Part shown: positions 29,328 through 38,695 of the stretch, one piece after another
Numbering within the stretch: position 1 is the first letter of the stretch
How the letters are laid out: each line of letters starts with the position of its first letter
Assembly: GCA_963718315.1 (NCBI GenBank)
Contig: CAVQZC010000007.1
Location: 930,001-994,000, forward strand
From: CAVQZC01 sp963718315
Lineage (GTDB): Bacteria > Actinomycetota > Thermoleophilia > Gaiellales > JAICJC01
Direction: 5' to 3'
DNA: 64,000 bases
Program-made: the position numbers and the translations under genes
The notes under the pieces: model-generated
Databases searched by the model: none
What the model was told of the DNA's origin: nothing
Seen by the model: only the letters and a program-made list of their open reading frames with translations

Positions 29328-29865
29328 CGTCTGCGCGGATGACCTCCAGAACGGCTTCCGGAATCAGGTGCGTGATCGGCTCGCGCCCAGCGATCCTGCG
29401 CCGCAGCTCCGACGAGCTGACCTCGAGCAGCGGGCTCTCGACCACCACTCCGGCGCCCTCGGGACGGTCGGCGCCGGGCCGCAGGGCGACCGCGATCGTC
29501 GCCATCGCCCGGATCCGGTCGGCCTCCCTCCAGGTGTGCAGGCTGGCGTACTGATCGGCCCCCATGACGAGGAAGAGCTCGACGCCGTCTCCGGACAGCA
29601 GGTCGAGCGTGTCCACCGTGTAGCTGGGCCCCTGGCGGTCGATCTCCACCCGGCTGACCTCGGTGTCCGGCTCGCCCGCGAACGCCGCCTGGGCCATCTT
29701 GAACCGCAGCTCGGCGGTGCGCGCCGAGGGGGCTCGGTGCGGCGGCAGCCCTGCCGGCATGACCAGCAGGCGGTCGAGCTTGAGCCTGAAGCGCGCCTCC
29801 TGGCAAACCACCAGATGTCCGATGTGGGGCGGGTCGAACTCGCCGCCGAACACGCCCAGCCTCAT
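29308..29865 (-). CDS. nadD: Nicotinate-nucleotide adenylyltransferase
   Basis: 185 residues, normal length. NadD adenylates nicotinate mononucleotide in NAD synthesis. The nucleotide-binding signature GGEFDPPHIGHL is at residues 7-18, and the SSELRRRI segment near the C-terminus is the conserved ISSTxIR-like motif. ATG 29865 overlaps the obg stop (ATGA). Confidence 0.95.
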   Translation of the reverse strand: MRLGVFGGEFDPPHIGHLVVCQEARFRLKLDRLLVMPAGLPPHRAPSARTAELRFKMAQAAFAGEPDTEVSRVEIDRQGPSYTVDTLDLLSGDGVELFLVMGADQYASLHTWREADRIRAMATIAVALRPGADRPEGAGVVVESPLLEVSSSELRRRIAGREPITHLIPEAVLEVIRADGVYRGP

Positions 29866-31163
29866 GCCACCGGCTCCGGCGCAGGGGTCGGATGGAATGT
29901 CAGCCGATGCACGCCGACCAGCACCTCGTCGCCGTCCTTGGCACCGGCGGCCCGCAGCGCAGGCTCGACGTCCAGAGCCTCCAGCTCGGCGGCCAGGCGC
30001 GCGCGGTCGCGGTCGAGGTCGGGGTCGAGTGCGGCGATCCGCTGCTCGAGCTCCTTCCCGGAGATCCGCAGCGTTCCGTTGTCACGCAGCAGCCGGAACC
30101 CGCGGCGGGCAGGCGGCCGCGGCCGGTAGACGAGGAAGTCGACCAGCTCGGGCTCCGCGTCGGCCTCGACCTGTTCGGGCAGCGGACGGGCGGCGATCTC
30201 GGCGGCCAGCGCCTCAACCAGCTCCGGGATCCCCTCACCCGTGGCAGAGGAACAGGCGAGGTCGGCACCCAGCGCCTCGAGCAACGCGGGCCGCGCCGGC
30301 GGTTCGATCAGGTCGCTCTTGCTCAGCACCACGAGCTGCGGGCGCCCGGCCAGCCCACCACCGTGTAGCTCGAGCTCGCGGTCGATGGCGGCCCGGCGGC
30401 GCACCAGCTCGGCAGGGTCGTCCACGGCCTCGACCAGGTGGATCAGCACCCGGGCGCGTTCCAGGTGGGCCAGGAACTCGTGGCCCAGCCCCACTCCCTG
30501 GCTGGCACCCTCCAGCAACCCGGGCACGTCCGCCACCGTGAACTGCGACCCGTCCGGAAGCTCGACGGTGCCAAGCACCGGGTCGATCGTGGTGAACGGG
30601 TAGTCCGCAACCTTCGGCTTGGCGTTGGAGATCCGCCGCAGCAGGGACGACTTGCCGGCGTTGGGGAAGCCCACCAGCGCCGCATCGGCGACCAGCTTCA
30701 GCCGCAGCTCCAGCCACCGCTCCTCGCCCGGTTCGCCCACCTCGGCAACGGTCGGCGCGCGCCGCGTGGCGTTGGCGAAGTGGCGGTTGCCGGAGCCGCC
30801 GGCGCCGCCCCGGGCCACCCGCAGCCGGGCATCGGGATGGGCCAGGTCAGCGAGCAGCTCGTCCTCCTCGCGCAGCCACACCTGGGTGCCGACCGGCACT
30901 CCAAGCTCGAGGTCGGCGCCACGCTTGCCGTGGCGTCCGGAGCCCTGTCCGTGGGTGCCGCGGCGGCCCGAGAAGTGCGAGGCAAAGCGGAACTTGGTCA
31001 AGTCGCGCAGCCGCGGATCGGCGACCAGGTCGACATCGCCGCCATCACCGCCGTCGCCGCCGTTGGGGCCGCCACGCGGGACGTACTTCTCGCGCCGGAA
31101 GCTGACGCAGCCGTCACCGCCGCGCCCGCCCTTGACCTCGATGGTTGCGCGGTCGAAGAACAC
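29862..31163 (-). CDS. obg: GTPase Obg
   Basis: 433 residues. Glycine-rich Obg fold at the N-terminus (GGRGGDGCVSFRREKYVPRG), GTPase domain with G1 GFPNAGKSS, switch DYPFTTIDP, G3 DVPG and G4 SKSD, then the C-terminal OCT domain. It takes part in 50S maturation and stress control. GTG 31163. It follows rplU and rpmA in the standard actinobacterial order; proB, often found between obg and nadD, is absent. Confidence 0.96.
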   Translation of the reverse strand: MFFDRATIEVKGGRGGDGCVSFRREKYVPRGGPNGGDGGDGGDVDLVADPRLRDLTKFRFASHFSGRRGTHGQGSGRHGKRGADLELGVPVGTQVWLREEDELLADLAHPDARLRVARGGAGGSGNRHFANATRRAPTVAEVGEPGEERWLELRLKLVADAALVGFPNAGKSSLLRRISNAKPKVADYPFTTIDPVLGTVELPDGSQFTVADVPGLLEGASQGVGLGHEFLAHLERARVLIHLVEAVDDPAELVRRRAAIDRELELHGGGLAGRPQLVVLSKSDLIEPPARPALLEALGADLACSSATGEGIPELVEALAAEIAARPLPEQVEADAEPELVDFLVYRPRPPARRGFRLLRDNGTLRISGKELEQRIAALDPDLDRDRARLAAELEALDVEPALRAAGAKDGDEVLVGVHRLTFHPTPAPEPVA

Positions 31164-31174
31164 CGCCGGCGGGG

Positions 31175-31435
31175 TTAGGCCGGCTGCTCGGCCAGGACGC
31201 TGATGTAGCGGCGGCCGTTGCGGCGATAGAAGTCGACCGTCCCGGCCGTGGTCGCAAAGAGCGTGTCGTCGCCGCCCAGACTGGTGCCGTCACCGGGGTA
31301 GAACTTGGTGCCGCGCTGGCGCACGATGATCGAGCCGGCGGTCACCTCCTGCCCCGCGAACACCTTCACACCCAGCCGCTGGGCATGGGAGTCGCGCCCG
31401 TTCTTGGACGACCCGAGTCCCTTCTTATGCGCCAT
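31175..31435 (-). CDS. rpmA: 50S ribosomal protein bL27
   Basis: 86 residues. The start MAHKKGLGSSKNGRDS is diagnostic, as are LGVKVFAGQ and GSIIVRQRGTKFYPG. No Firmicutes-type cleaved leader is present: the mature N-terminus begins right after Met. The ATG overlaps the last codons of rplU, so the two are coupled. Confidence 0.97.
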   Translation of the reverse strand: MAHKKGLGSSKNGRDSHAQRLGVKVFAGQEVTAGSIIVRQRGTKFYPGDGTSLGGDDTLFATTAGTVDFYRRNGRRYISVLAEQPA

Positions 31436-31799
31436 CCGTGGTCGCCTCCTCAACCTCAGCCGGCTGCGCCTTCTTGCGCGACCGGGTCGCCTTCTTGGCC
31501 GGCCCAACGCTCTCGATCAGGATCCGCGAGAGCTCCGAGCGATGGCCGCGCATGAGCTTGTAGCCCCGCTTCGGCTTGTACTTGAACACCCGGATCTTCT
31601 CACCGCGCAGATGCTCGACCACCTGCACCGTGACCGCACCCGTGAGCTTCTTGGGGTCGGTCTCGACGGCGTCGCCGCCGGTCATCAGCACCTCGGGAGT
31701 GAAGGTCTTGCCGGGCTCAACCGCCTGCCGGTCGACGAGCAGCCGCTGGCCCTGCTCGACCTTGTATTGCTTACCGCCTACCTTGATGACCGCGTACAT
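31425..31799 (-). CDS. rplU: 50S ribosomal protein bL21, extended tail
   Basis: 124 residues; the first ~100 are standard (MYAVIKVGGKQYKVEQGQ, KYKPKRGYKLMRGHR). About 20 extra residues follow, first basic (KKATRSRKKAQ) then acidic. ATG 31799 has GGAGA eight bases upstream. The leader contains three 22-base direct repeats that extend into the preceding gene. Confidence 0.96.
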   Translation of the reverse strand: MYAVIKVGGKQYKVEQGQRLLVDRQAVEPGKTFTPEVLMTGGDAVETDPKKLTGAVTVQVVEHLRGEKIRVFKYKPKRGYKLMRGHRSELSRILIESVGPAKKATRSRKKAQPAEVEEATTDGA

Positions 31800-31843
31800 G
31801 CCACCGTCTCCACAGGAAAACACCCGCGGGAGCGCGGGCGCCC

Positions 31844-31909
31844 GGCAAGAATAGCATCTCGGCGCGGGGAGGTTTGCTACTCGGCGCGGCGACGTTCGCT
31901 ACTCGGCGC
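31844..31909. repeat. Three tandem 22-base repeats before rplU
   Basis: Units 31844-31865, 31866-31887 and 31888-31909. On the minus strand each begins GCGCCGAG; the first two continue TAGCRAAC and the third is diverged (ATGCTATT). The array covers the 3' end of the methyltransferase gene, repeating its stop codon, and runs into the rplU leader, where TATTCT in the third unit could serve as a -10. Confidence 0.6.
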
Positions 31910-32777
31910 GCACGCCGCGCAGGTAGGCGTGGGCCATCCGCCGGGTGCCGCCGCCCGCCTCCACGATCGGCCGCAGATACGCCGTCAGCCGGTCGCGCTC
32001 GGCGGGCAGGAGCGTCTCGGCCATCGCCTCCGCCAGCGTCGGCACGTTGGGGTTGCCGGCGCTGTTGACGAACACGTCCCAGGCGGCCGCGCGGGCCGGG
32101 CGCACCTCGGCCGCCAGCGACAGCTCGACCGGGTAGAAGCCCGCCTCCTCCGCCAGCCCGAACAGGTCGCGCTCGTCGAAGTCGAGCATCGGATCGTCGG
32201 CGGGCAGACTCCGACGGTAGGCCTCCCGCAGCCGGTCGACAAGCGGCTGCACCGGGGTGACGTCGATCCCGGAGAACCGCGCCCCGGTCCACTGGGCCTG
32301 GCCGAACCGGTTGATCGGCTCGAAGATCGAGAGCCGCCCTCCCGGCCGCAGCACCCGGGCAAACTCGCCGAAGCACGCCCGCTTGTCGCGCACGTAGATC
32401 AGCACCGATCGAACCGTCAGGGCATCGACCGAAGCCGACGCCACGGGTTGCAGATCCTCGGCCGGCGCCTGGAGGAACGTGCTCCGGTCGGCCACCCCGT
32501 TACCGTCGGCGATCCTCGCGCACTCGGCCAGCAGATCGGCCGAGATGTCGCTGAAGATCACCTCGCCGGCGCCGCGGTCGAGCGCCCCGAATGCGATCAG
32601 CCCATCGCCGCAGCCGACGTCCAGCACCCGGGCGCCGGCCAGCGGCTCGGCCGCGTCGAGCACCCGGTCGCGCAACGGCAGGAGCATGTCGGAGAACATC
32701 CGCGCCCGTTGCTCCGGGTTGCCGCCGAAGCGGCGCTCACCGAGCCAGCGCGACCACCGATCACCATCGTCGCCCAT
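31899..32777 (-). CDS. Class I SAM-dependent methyltransferase
   Basis: 292 residues. SAM motif I is VLDVGCGDGLIAFGAL (about 50-65), followed by motif II ISADLLAECA and the post-motif VLRPGGRLSIFEPINRFG. It resembles UbiE/arsenite-type small-molecule methyltransferases; the substrate is unknown. It lies between the RNase E/G gene and rplU, where it is not part of the usual actinobacterial order. Confidence 0.85.
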   Translation of the reverse strand: MGDDGDRWSRWLGERRFGGNPEQRARMFSDMLLPLRDRVLDAAEPLAGARVLDVGCGDGLIAFGALDRGAGEVIFSDISADLLAECARIADGNGVADRSTFLQAPAEDLQPVASASVDALTVRSVLIYVRDKRACFGEFARVLRPGGRLSIFEPINRFGQAQWTGARFSGIDVTPVQPLVDRLREAYRRSLPADDPMLDFDERDLFGLAEEAGFYPVELSLAAEVRPARAAAWDVFVNSAGNPNVPTLAEAMAETLLPAERDRLTAYLRPIVEAGGGTRRMAHAYLRGVRAE

Positions 32778-32791
32778 CCGGAACCGAAGAG

Positions 32792-35242
32792 CTACTCGCC
32801 CAGCAGACGCCCAAACAGGCCGCGCCGCCTGCCCTCGTCGCCGCCATCGCCCGAAGGTTCCGGTGCTGCGGGCGCCGGAGGCGGCTCTGCCGCCACAACC
32901 GGCTCGGCGGTCGCCACCGGCTCGGCGGGCACGGGAGGCTCGGCGGGCTGCTCTGGGGGCGCCGACGACGTTGTGGCGCGCGATCGTGTCGTCGTCCGGC
33001 GCCGTGGTGCCGGCTTCCGCGCCGGCGGCTTCTCTGCGGGCTCGGTCTCGGCCTCGGCGGTCGTCTCGGCGACGGCCTCGGCGGCGTCCGCCGTGTCGCC
33101 GGCGCCGTTCTCGGCCGCGGCGGTGGCCGGCTTCTTGCGGCTCCTGCCACCACGCGTTCCGCGCCGCCGCTTGGGCTTTGCGGGCTCACCGTCGGCCGGC
33201 GCCTCGACCACGTCGGCCACGGCCTCGGCCTCTCCGGTCTCGGACTGAGCCTCGGCCTCAGTGGCACCCTCGGCGGCGGGCTCGGCGGGCTTCTTGGCGC
33301 GGCTGCGGCGGCGCTTCGGCGCAGGCTTCTCGGCCTGCTCGCCTTCGGCCGCCTCCCCCGCTCCGCCCTCGGCCGCGGCATCGGCTTCCTTCTCCTTGGC
33401 GGCCTTCTCCTTGTCCGCCTTGGTCGGCCGGCGGCTGCGCGGCTTGCGGCCGCGCTGCTCGAGCTCCAGCCGGTCGCCCACCTCGCGGTCGAACTCGGGC
33501 AGCTCGAAGTCGCCCGGCTCGGGCGGCAGCTCGATCAGCGCCGGCTTGGCATCGAGCAGGGTCGCGTAGGCGCCGGTCAGCGTCGCCCGGTCGATGCGCA
33601 CCTTGTGCTCCTGGCCGACGTAGCCGATCGCGCCACCCACCACGACGGGGTAGCCGTCAACGCGGGCAACGCCGTCGGACAGGTTGTACATGTGCGGCTC
33701 GGCGATGCGCAGCCTGACCTCGGAGCCCTCCTCGACCGGCCTGCCGTTGCCTTCGACCTCGGCCAGCGTCCCCTCGCGGAGCAGCTCGACCTCCTCCAGC
33801 GGGAGCCGCGAGTCGGACTCGATCGAGAACCGGCGTCCGGTCTCCTTCTCGAGCTCCAGCAGCTTCCGGCCGCCGGCGCCGACCAGCTTGGCCGCCACCT
33901 TCGCGTTCATCTTGATCAGGAATGCCTCCGAGCCGGACGAGCGCGCGACCTTGCGCAGCCGTCGCTCGGCTTCGACCGCCATCGTGTCCTGCGAGAGCAC
34001 GCGCCCTTCGCCGCCGCACGTCGGGCAGAGGCCGGTCAGCACCTCGCGGACGCCTTCGGTGACGTTCTGCCGCGTCATCTCGACCAGTCCCAGCGGGGAG
34101 ATCTCGACCAGATAGGTCTTGGTGCGATCCTTGAGCAGCTCGGCCTGCAGCACCGCGAGCACCTCGGCGCGGTTCTTGGCCGATGCCATGTCGATGAAGT
34201 CGATCACGATGATGCCGCCGATGTCGCGCAGGCGGAGCTGGCGCATCACTTCCTTGCCGGCCTCGATGTTGTTCTTGGTGATCGTGTCCTCGAGGCGGCC
34301 GGTCTTGCCGACAAAGCGCCCGGTGTTGACGTCGATGACCGTGAACGCCTCGGCGTAGTCGAACAGCAGGTACCCGCCTGACGGCAGGTCGACGCGGCGG
34401 TTGAGCGTCGAGCGCAGCGCCGCCTCGACGCCGTAGGCCTCGAACAGCGGCTGGGTACCCTGGTGCAGCTTGATCCGGTCGGCCAGCTCTGGCTGTGTGA
34501 TCCGCACCCACCCGAGGATCCGCCGGTACTGGCGCTCGCCGTCGACCAGCACCTCTTCGACGTTGCGGGAGAGCAGGTCGCGGATGATCCGCAGCGAGAG
34601 GTCGGCCTCCTGGTGCACCAGGCTCGGGCACGGAGCCGATGCGGCGCGGGCCTCCACCTGCGCCCACAGCCTGCGCAGGAACCGCTGATCGCGCTCGAGG
34701 TCCTCGAGGGTTGCGCCCTCCGCCGCCGTCCGGGCAATCACCCCGGAGCCCGAGGTGTCCAGCTTCTTGACCAGGCCGCGCAGCCGCTCGCGCTCGCCGT
34801 CGGGCAGCCGTTTGGACACGCCGGCGCCCTCGCCGTCCGGGGCCAGCACCAGGAACCGGCCGGCGATGGAGAGCTCCATCGTCACCCGGGCGCCCTTGGT
34901 GCCCATCGGGTTCTTGACGACCTGGACGAGCACCTCCTGGCCGGGCTTCAGCAGCTCGTCGATCTTCTTGCGGCGCCGCGCAGTCGTGTCCATCCCGGGT
35001 ACGACCACGTCGTCCACGTGCAGGAAGCCGTTCTTCGGCAGGCCGAGGTCGACGAATGCTGCCTCCATGCCGCGCAGCACGTTGTCGACCCGCGCCTTGT
35101 AGATGTTCCCGGCCAGCGATCCCTCGCCGCGCCGCTCGATGTAGGCCTCGACGACCCGCCCCTCTTCCTGAACTGCGACACGCAGCTCGGACAGGTCGGA
35201 GGAGATCAGGATCGCCTTGGTTGTGTTCGATATCAGTGTCAC
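32792..35242 (-). CDS. Rne/Rng family ribonuclease
   Basis: 816 residues. RNase E/G endonuclease that cuts single-stranded AU-rich RNA in rRNA processing and mRNA decay. The metal Asp motifs VIDVNTG (about 300-306) and IIVIDFIDM (about 342-350) and the zinc-link CPTCGG (about 403-408) fall almost where they do in E. coli RNase E. The last ~200 residues are low-complexity, acidic and Arg/Lys-rich (PKRRRGTRGGRSRKK), a likely RNA- or protein-binding tail. There is no N-terminal extension, unlike Streptomyces. Confidence 0.95.
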   Translation of the reverse strand: MTLISNTTKAILISSDLSELRVAVQEEGRVVEAYIERRGEGSLAGNIYKARVDNVLRGMEAAFVDLGLPKNGFLHVDDVVVPGMDTTARRRKKIDELLKPGQEVLVQVVKNPMGTKGARVTMELSIAGRFLVLAPDGEGAGVSKRLPDGERERLRGLVKKLDTSGSGVIARTAAEGATLEDLERDQRFLRRLWAQVEARAASAPCPSLVHQEADLSLRIIRDLLSRNVEEVLVDGERQYRRILGWVRITQPELADRIKLHQGTQPLFEAYGVEAALRSTLNRRVDLPSGGYLLFDYAEAFTVIDVNTGRFVGKTGRLEDTITKNNIEAGKEVMRQLRLRDIGGIIVIDFIDMASAKNRAEVLAVLQAELLKDRTKTYLVEISPLGLVEMTRQNVTEGVREVLTGLCPTCGGEGRVLSQDTMAVEAERRLRKVARSSGSEAFLIKMNAKVAAKLVGAGGRKLLELEKETGRRFSIESDSRLPLEEVELLREGTLAEVEGNGRPVEEGSEVRLRIAEPHMYNLSDGVARVDGYPVVVGGAIGYVGQEHKVRIDRATLTGAYATLLDAKPALIELPPEPGDFELPEFDREVGDRLELEQRGRKPRSRRPTKADKEKAAKEKEADAAAEGGAGEAAEGEQAEKPAPKRRRSRAKKPAEPAAEGATEAEAQSETGEAEAVADVVEAPADGEPAKPKRRRGTRGGRSRKKPATAAAENGAGDTADAAEAVAETTAEAETEPAEKPPARKPAPRRRTTTRSRATTSSAPPEQPAEPPVPAEPVATAEPVVAAEPPPAPAAPEPSGDGGDEGRRRGLFGRLLGE

Positions 35243-35886
35243 GTATTCGCTCCCACCGGCTCCGGGCGCAGCTCGATTGCGGTGCGCACCAGCCGGTTAA
35301 CAGTCGGGGTCGCGCCCACCTGGGCTGCGACCGCAGTTGCAACTTCCTCGGGGCGAGCGGTGCCCGCCTCCGTCACGTCTATCTCGGCGCTGAGCGACCC
35401 CGCGCGGTGCTCGACCGCGTGGCAGAACCGCTTCACGTCGACGCTCTTGTCGGCCTTGCCGGGGGCCCGCCGAACGACCAGCGCTTCGCCGGCGACGGCG
35501 AAGCGGTCGACGGCATCGTCCCAGGCAACGTCCTCGGTGACCTCGATCCGGTAGCGAGCGCCGCACACGCGCGAAGCGGCCGGACGGCCGTCCACAGCGT
35601 GCACCGACACCAGCTCGACACCCGCCGGAAGCTGAGGCGCCAGCCGGTCGGCCAGCTCCTCCGGCGAGACGTCGGCGGCGAGCTGGACGTCCGCCAGCTC
35701 GCACTCGCTCTCGACCCCGACTGCTCGGGGCAGCGCGAGCGAGATCACCGGACGCGGCTTCATACCCTTCGAGAGGGCGATCTGGTACCCCGCGCGCCGC
35801 AGCGCGGAGAGCAGCATGTCAACGGTCTCGAGATGGGACAGGAAACGCGCCCTGTCCCGGACCGCGAAGGCAATGCGATGTGTCAA
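35239..35886 (-). CDS. TIGR03936/DUF2344 protein
   Basis: 215 residues. RIAFAVRDRARFLSHLETVD, RRAGYQIALSKGMKPRP and the end of the domain match the radical-SAM-linked DUF2344 family. It nearly always follows a TIGR03960 radical SAM gene, as here, and probably works with it on an unknown substrate, possibly tRNA or rRNA. Its stop overlaps the start of the RNase E/G gene by four bases. Confidence 0.88.
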   Translation of the reverse strand: MTHRIAFAVRDRARFLSHLETVDMLLSALRRAGYQIALSKGMKPRPVISLALPRAVGVESECELADVQLAADVSPEELADRLAPQLPAGVELVSVHAVDGRPAASRVCGARYRIEVTEDVAWDDAVDRFAVAGEALVVRRAPGKADKSVDVKRFCHAVEHRAGSLSAEIDVTEAGTARPEEVATAVAAQVGATPTVNRLVRTAIELRPEPVGANT

Positions 35887-35986
35887 ATAACCAACTCACT
35901 TGCGAAATCTCTCTGGCGTCCGCGCCACGAAGCCTCTTTCGGCTCCCGGCAGCGAGGACATGAGGGCAGTGTAGTGCAGGTTGGCG

Positions 35987-37748
35987 CTAATGCACGAGCT
36001 TGTTGCGGATTGGCCCAAAGCAGGCACCGCAATCGGCACAGCCGTCCCAGCGGCAATCGCCGGTCGCGACCTCGGCCCGGCTCTGCCACCACTCGTCCAT
36101 CAAATACTCCTTGGAGACGCCGGACTTGACGTGATCCCAGGGCATCTCGTCCCACTCGCCGAACTCGCGGGTGGCCTCGTCGTCCATGGTCATGCCGAAG
36201 GCCGCAAAAGCGTCGTGCCACGCCTGCTCCTGGAACATCTCGCTCCAGGCATCGAACCGGGCGCCTGCCCGCCATGCCCGCTCGATCACCTCGGCCGTCT
36301 GCAACGAGCCGCGGGACAGCGCGCCCTCGAGCATGGAGGTGCGCAGGTCGTGCAGCGAGAGGCGGATCTGGCGGGTCGGCATCGCCCGGCGCATGTAGGC
36401 CTGCTTGGCCTCCAGCTGGTCGCGGCTGGACATCCCCTCCCACTGGAACGGCGTGTGCGGCTTGGGGATGAAGTTGCTGGCGCTGACGTGGACGCTGAAG
36501 CGGCCGTTGACAGTCCGCCGCCCGATCTCGCGGGCTCGGATGCCGAGGTCGACGATGCCCTGCACCTCGTCGTGGGTCTCCCGCGGCAGGCCGATCATGA
36601 AGTACATCTTGAGGCTGGTGTAGCCGGCCCTGAAAGCTGCCTCGATCGCGGCCTCGATCATCTCGTCGGTGATCGTCTTGCAGATGATGTCGCGCATCCG
36701 CTGGGTTGCCGCCTCCGGCGCCAGCGTGATCGACGACTGGCGTGCATTCGCCGCCGCGGTCAGCGCGACCGGCCCGGTGTCCACGCGGTTGGACGGCAGC
36801 GACAGGTGCAGGCCCGGCATCGCCTCCTTGATGCCTTCGATCGCAGCCACCACGTCGGTGTAGTCGCTGGTGGCGAGGGAGGTCAGGGACAGCTCGTCGT
36901 ACCCCGTGCAGCCGAGCTGCGCCAGGCCGGCGGCGACCACGTCGTCCGCCGGGCGCTCGCGCACCGGCCGGTACCAGGTGCCGGCGTGGCAGAACCGGCA
37001 GCCGCGGGTGCAGCCGCGCATCACCTCGACCGAGGCCCGCGAGAAGATCGCCGAGGAGTACGGCACGACCGGCTCCAGCGGGTGCGTCTCGATGCCGAAC
37101 TCGGTGTAGATCGCGCGCTCCACCGGGTGCGGGCCGTTGGCGGGCAGGTAGAGGAAGGGCAGATCCCCCAGGCGGGCGAGCCGCGCGGCCCGCCCACCGC
37201 CCGCTTCCAGCGCGTCCAGCACCGCCTCGAAGGCCTCCTCCGACTCGCCCATGAAGAAGGCGTCGAAGAACGGCGCCAGCGGTGCCGGGTTGGAGGCGCT
37301 GGGTCCGCCCGCCATCACGATCGGGTCGGCGTCGGTGCGGTCGGCGGCCCGCAGCGGGATGCCCTGCCAGGTCGAGCACCTCGAGAACGTTGGAGTAGGT
37401 CAGCTCGGCCTGCAGCGTGATCCCCAGCAGGTCAGCCTCGCGCACCGGTCGCCACGATTCGAGCGTGAAGAGCGGCAGCCCGGCCTCGCGCATGGCGTCG
37501 GCCATGTCCGGCCACGGGCAGTAGACCCGTTCGGCGGCGATGTCCTCTCGGGCGTTGACCTGCTTGTAGAGGATCTGCAGCGCCTGGTTTGAGATCCCGA
37601 TCTCGTAGGCGTCCGGGTAGCAGAACGCCACCAGCGTGGTTGCCTGGGGCTTGCGGATCTGGTTCGCTTCGCCGCCGATGTAGCGCGAGGGCTTCTGCAC
37701 CGTCTCGAGCAACGACTCGATGCGCTGGTCCATCACCGACCCGGCCAT
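35987..37748 (-). CDS. TIGR03960 B12-binding radical SAM protein (one frameshift)
   Basis: About 587 residues bridging a +1 shift near 37372 (extra G in GGG). The N-terminal half has the B12-binding-like region (KPSRYIGGEANQIRKP, CYPDAYEIGISN). The radical SAM cluster motif is CTRGCRFCHAGTWYRP. The C-terminus carries more cysteines (CRWDGCADCGACFG), a possible second cluster. The frame of the first part also stays open past the break as nonsense. Start ATG 37748 or 37733. Function unknown; partner of DUF2344. Confidence 0.88.
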
Positions 37749-37773
37749 GCGCAGATGCTACTCCTAGCGGAGC

Positions 37774-38685
37774 CTAGGAGCCCGAGCGGCGGCGCTGGAC
37801 CTCGACGCGGACGCCCTCCGCGAAGGCTCGCAGCCGACCCACGTCGGCGACCGCGCCGCGCTCGAAGTACTCCATGGCCGCCTTGCCCAGGGCCTTGGTG
37901 CCCGAGTAGGCAACGCCGCTCTGCACCGCCCAGCCCGCCACCGGCACGAAGTCGAGCATCGAGCGGCCGACCGCCCGCAACCCGAATCCGGCGCCGAGCA
38001 CCCCGAGCAGCTCCACGGCCCGGTCGGGCGACAGCTCGAAGCCGTAGCAGCGGGCCAGCTGCAGCACCATGCGCATCTGCACCGCGGTCAGCACCGGCAT
38101 GTCCGCGCCGGGAATGAAGATCAGGAGCGCCGCCTTGGCGTTGCGGCGGGCGGCGACCTCGATGATGGCGTCGCAGATGTACGGCCGCAGCACCGGAACC
38201 TGTGATGCGATCCAGGGGCCGCTGGCCCCGGTGCGGTTGGCCAGCCGCTCCAGCGCCAGGTGCTGGGGGAACGTGCCGCGCCGGTAGGGCAGCACGTCGG
38301 TCGGCGCAATGCCGCGCACCCGGCCCGCCGCGGTGGCCGCCGGGGTCGGCAGCTCCAGCGCCTCGAACAGCGCCAGCACCGGCCGCTGGGTACGCCCGAC
38401 CACCCGCAGATCGTCGCGAGTCGCTGCGTCCAGCTCGCCCATCACGACGCCGCCGTAGACGACTACCGCCGCCCGCTCGAGCTGATCGTGGTCGGTGGCC
38501 TTCAGCCGGCGGACGGCGTAGAGGCTGACGCCGGGCTGGTCGCGCTCAACGCCCAGCGCCGCCCGCATCTCGTCCAGCGGGGCCTGCTGCCCGCACAGCA
38601 CCACCGGCTTTTGCTCCGGCTCGAGGTTGGGCATGTCGCGCGCAGCGCTCCACAGCAGCTTCGCGGATCCGGCGACCTTCGGCAT
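37774..38685 (-). CDS. DUF697/YcjF-family membrane-associated protein
   Basis: 303 residues. The C-terminal half is the DUF697 domain seen in YcjF and some GTPases (LLGVLGAGFGLRAVGRSMLD, FVPVAGWAVQSGVAYSGTKA), weakly hydrophobic and probably membrane-linked. The N-terminal half (KPVVLCGQQAPLDEM, AAVVVYGG) looks like a nucleotide-fold domain without a P-loop. Often found near rodA in actinobacteria. Function unknown. Confidence 0.75.
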   Translation of the reverse strand: MPKVAGSAKLLWSAARDMPNLEPEQKPVVLCGQQAPLDEMRAALGVERDQPGVSLYAVRRLKATDHDQLERAAVVVYGGVVMGELDAATRDDLRVVGRTQRPVLALFEALELPTPAATAAGRVRGIAPTDVLPYRRGTFPQHLALERLANRTGASGPWIASQVPVLRPYICDAIIEVAARRNAKAALLIFIPGADMPVLTAVQMRMVLQLARCYGFELSPDRAVELLGVLGAGFGLRAVGRSMLDFVPVAGWAVQSGVAYSGTKALGKAAMEYFERGAVADVGRLRAFAEGVRVEVQRRRSGS

Positions 38686-38695
38686 CGACCGAACC

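Noticed and set aside
31305..33248. Long plus-strand frame over rplU, the methyltransferase and RNase E/G
   Set aside because: It spans three well-supported genes on the other strand and has no domain of its own.
35883..37748. 621-residue reading of the TIGR03960 gene in one frame
   Set aside because: Only the first 125 residues are family-like; the radical SAM domain is in the shifted frame.
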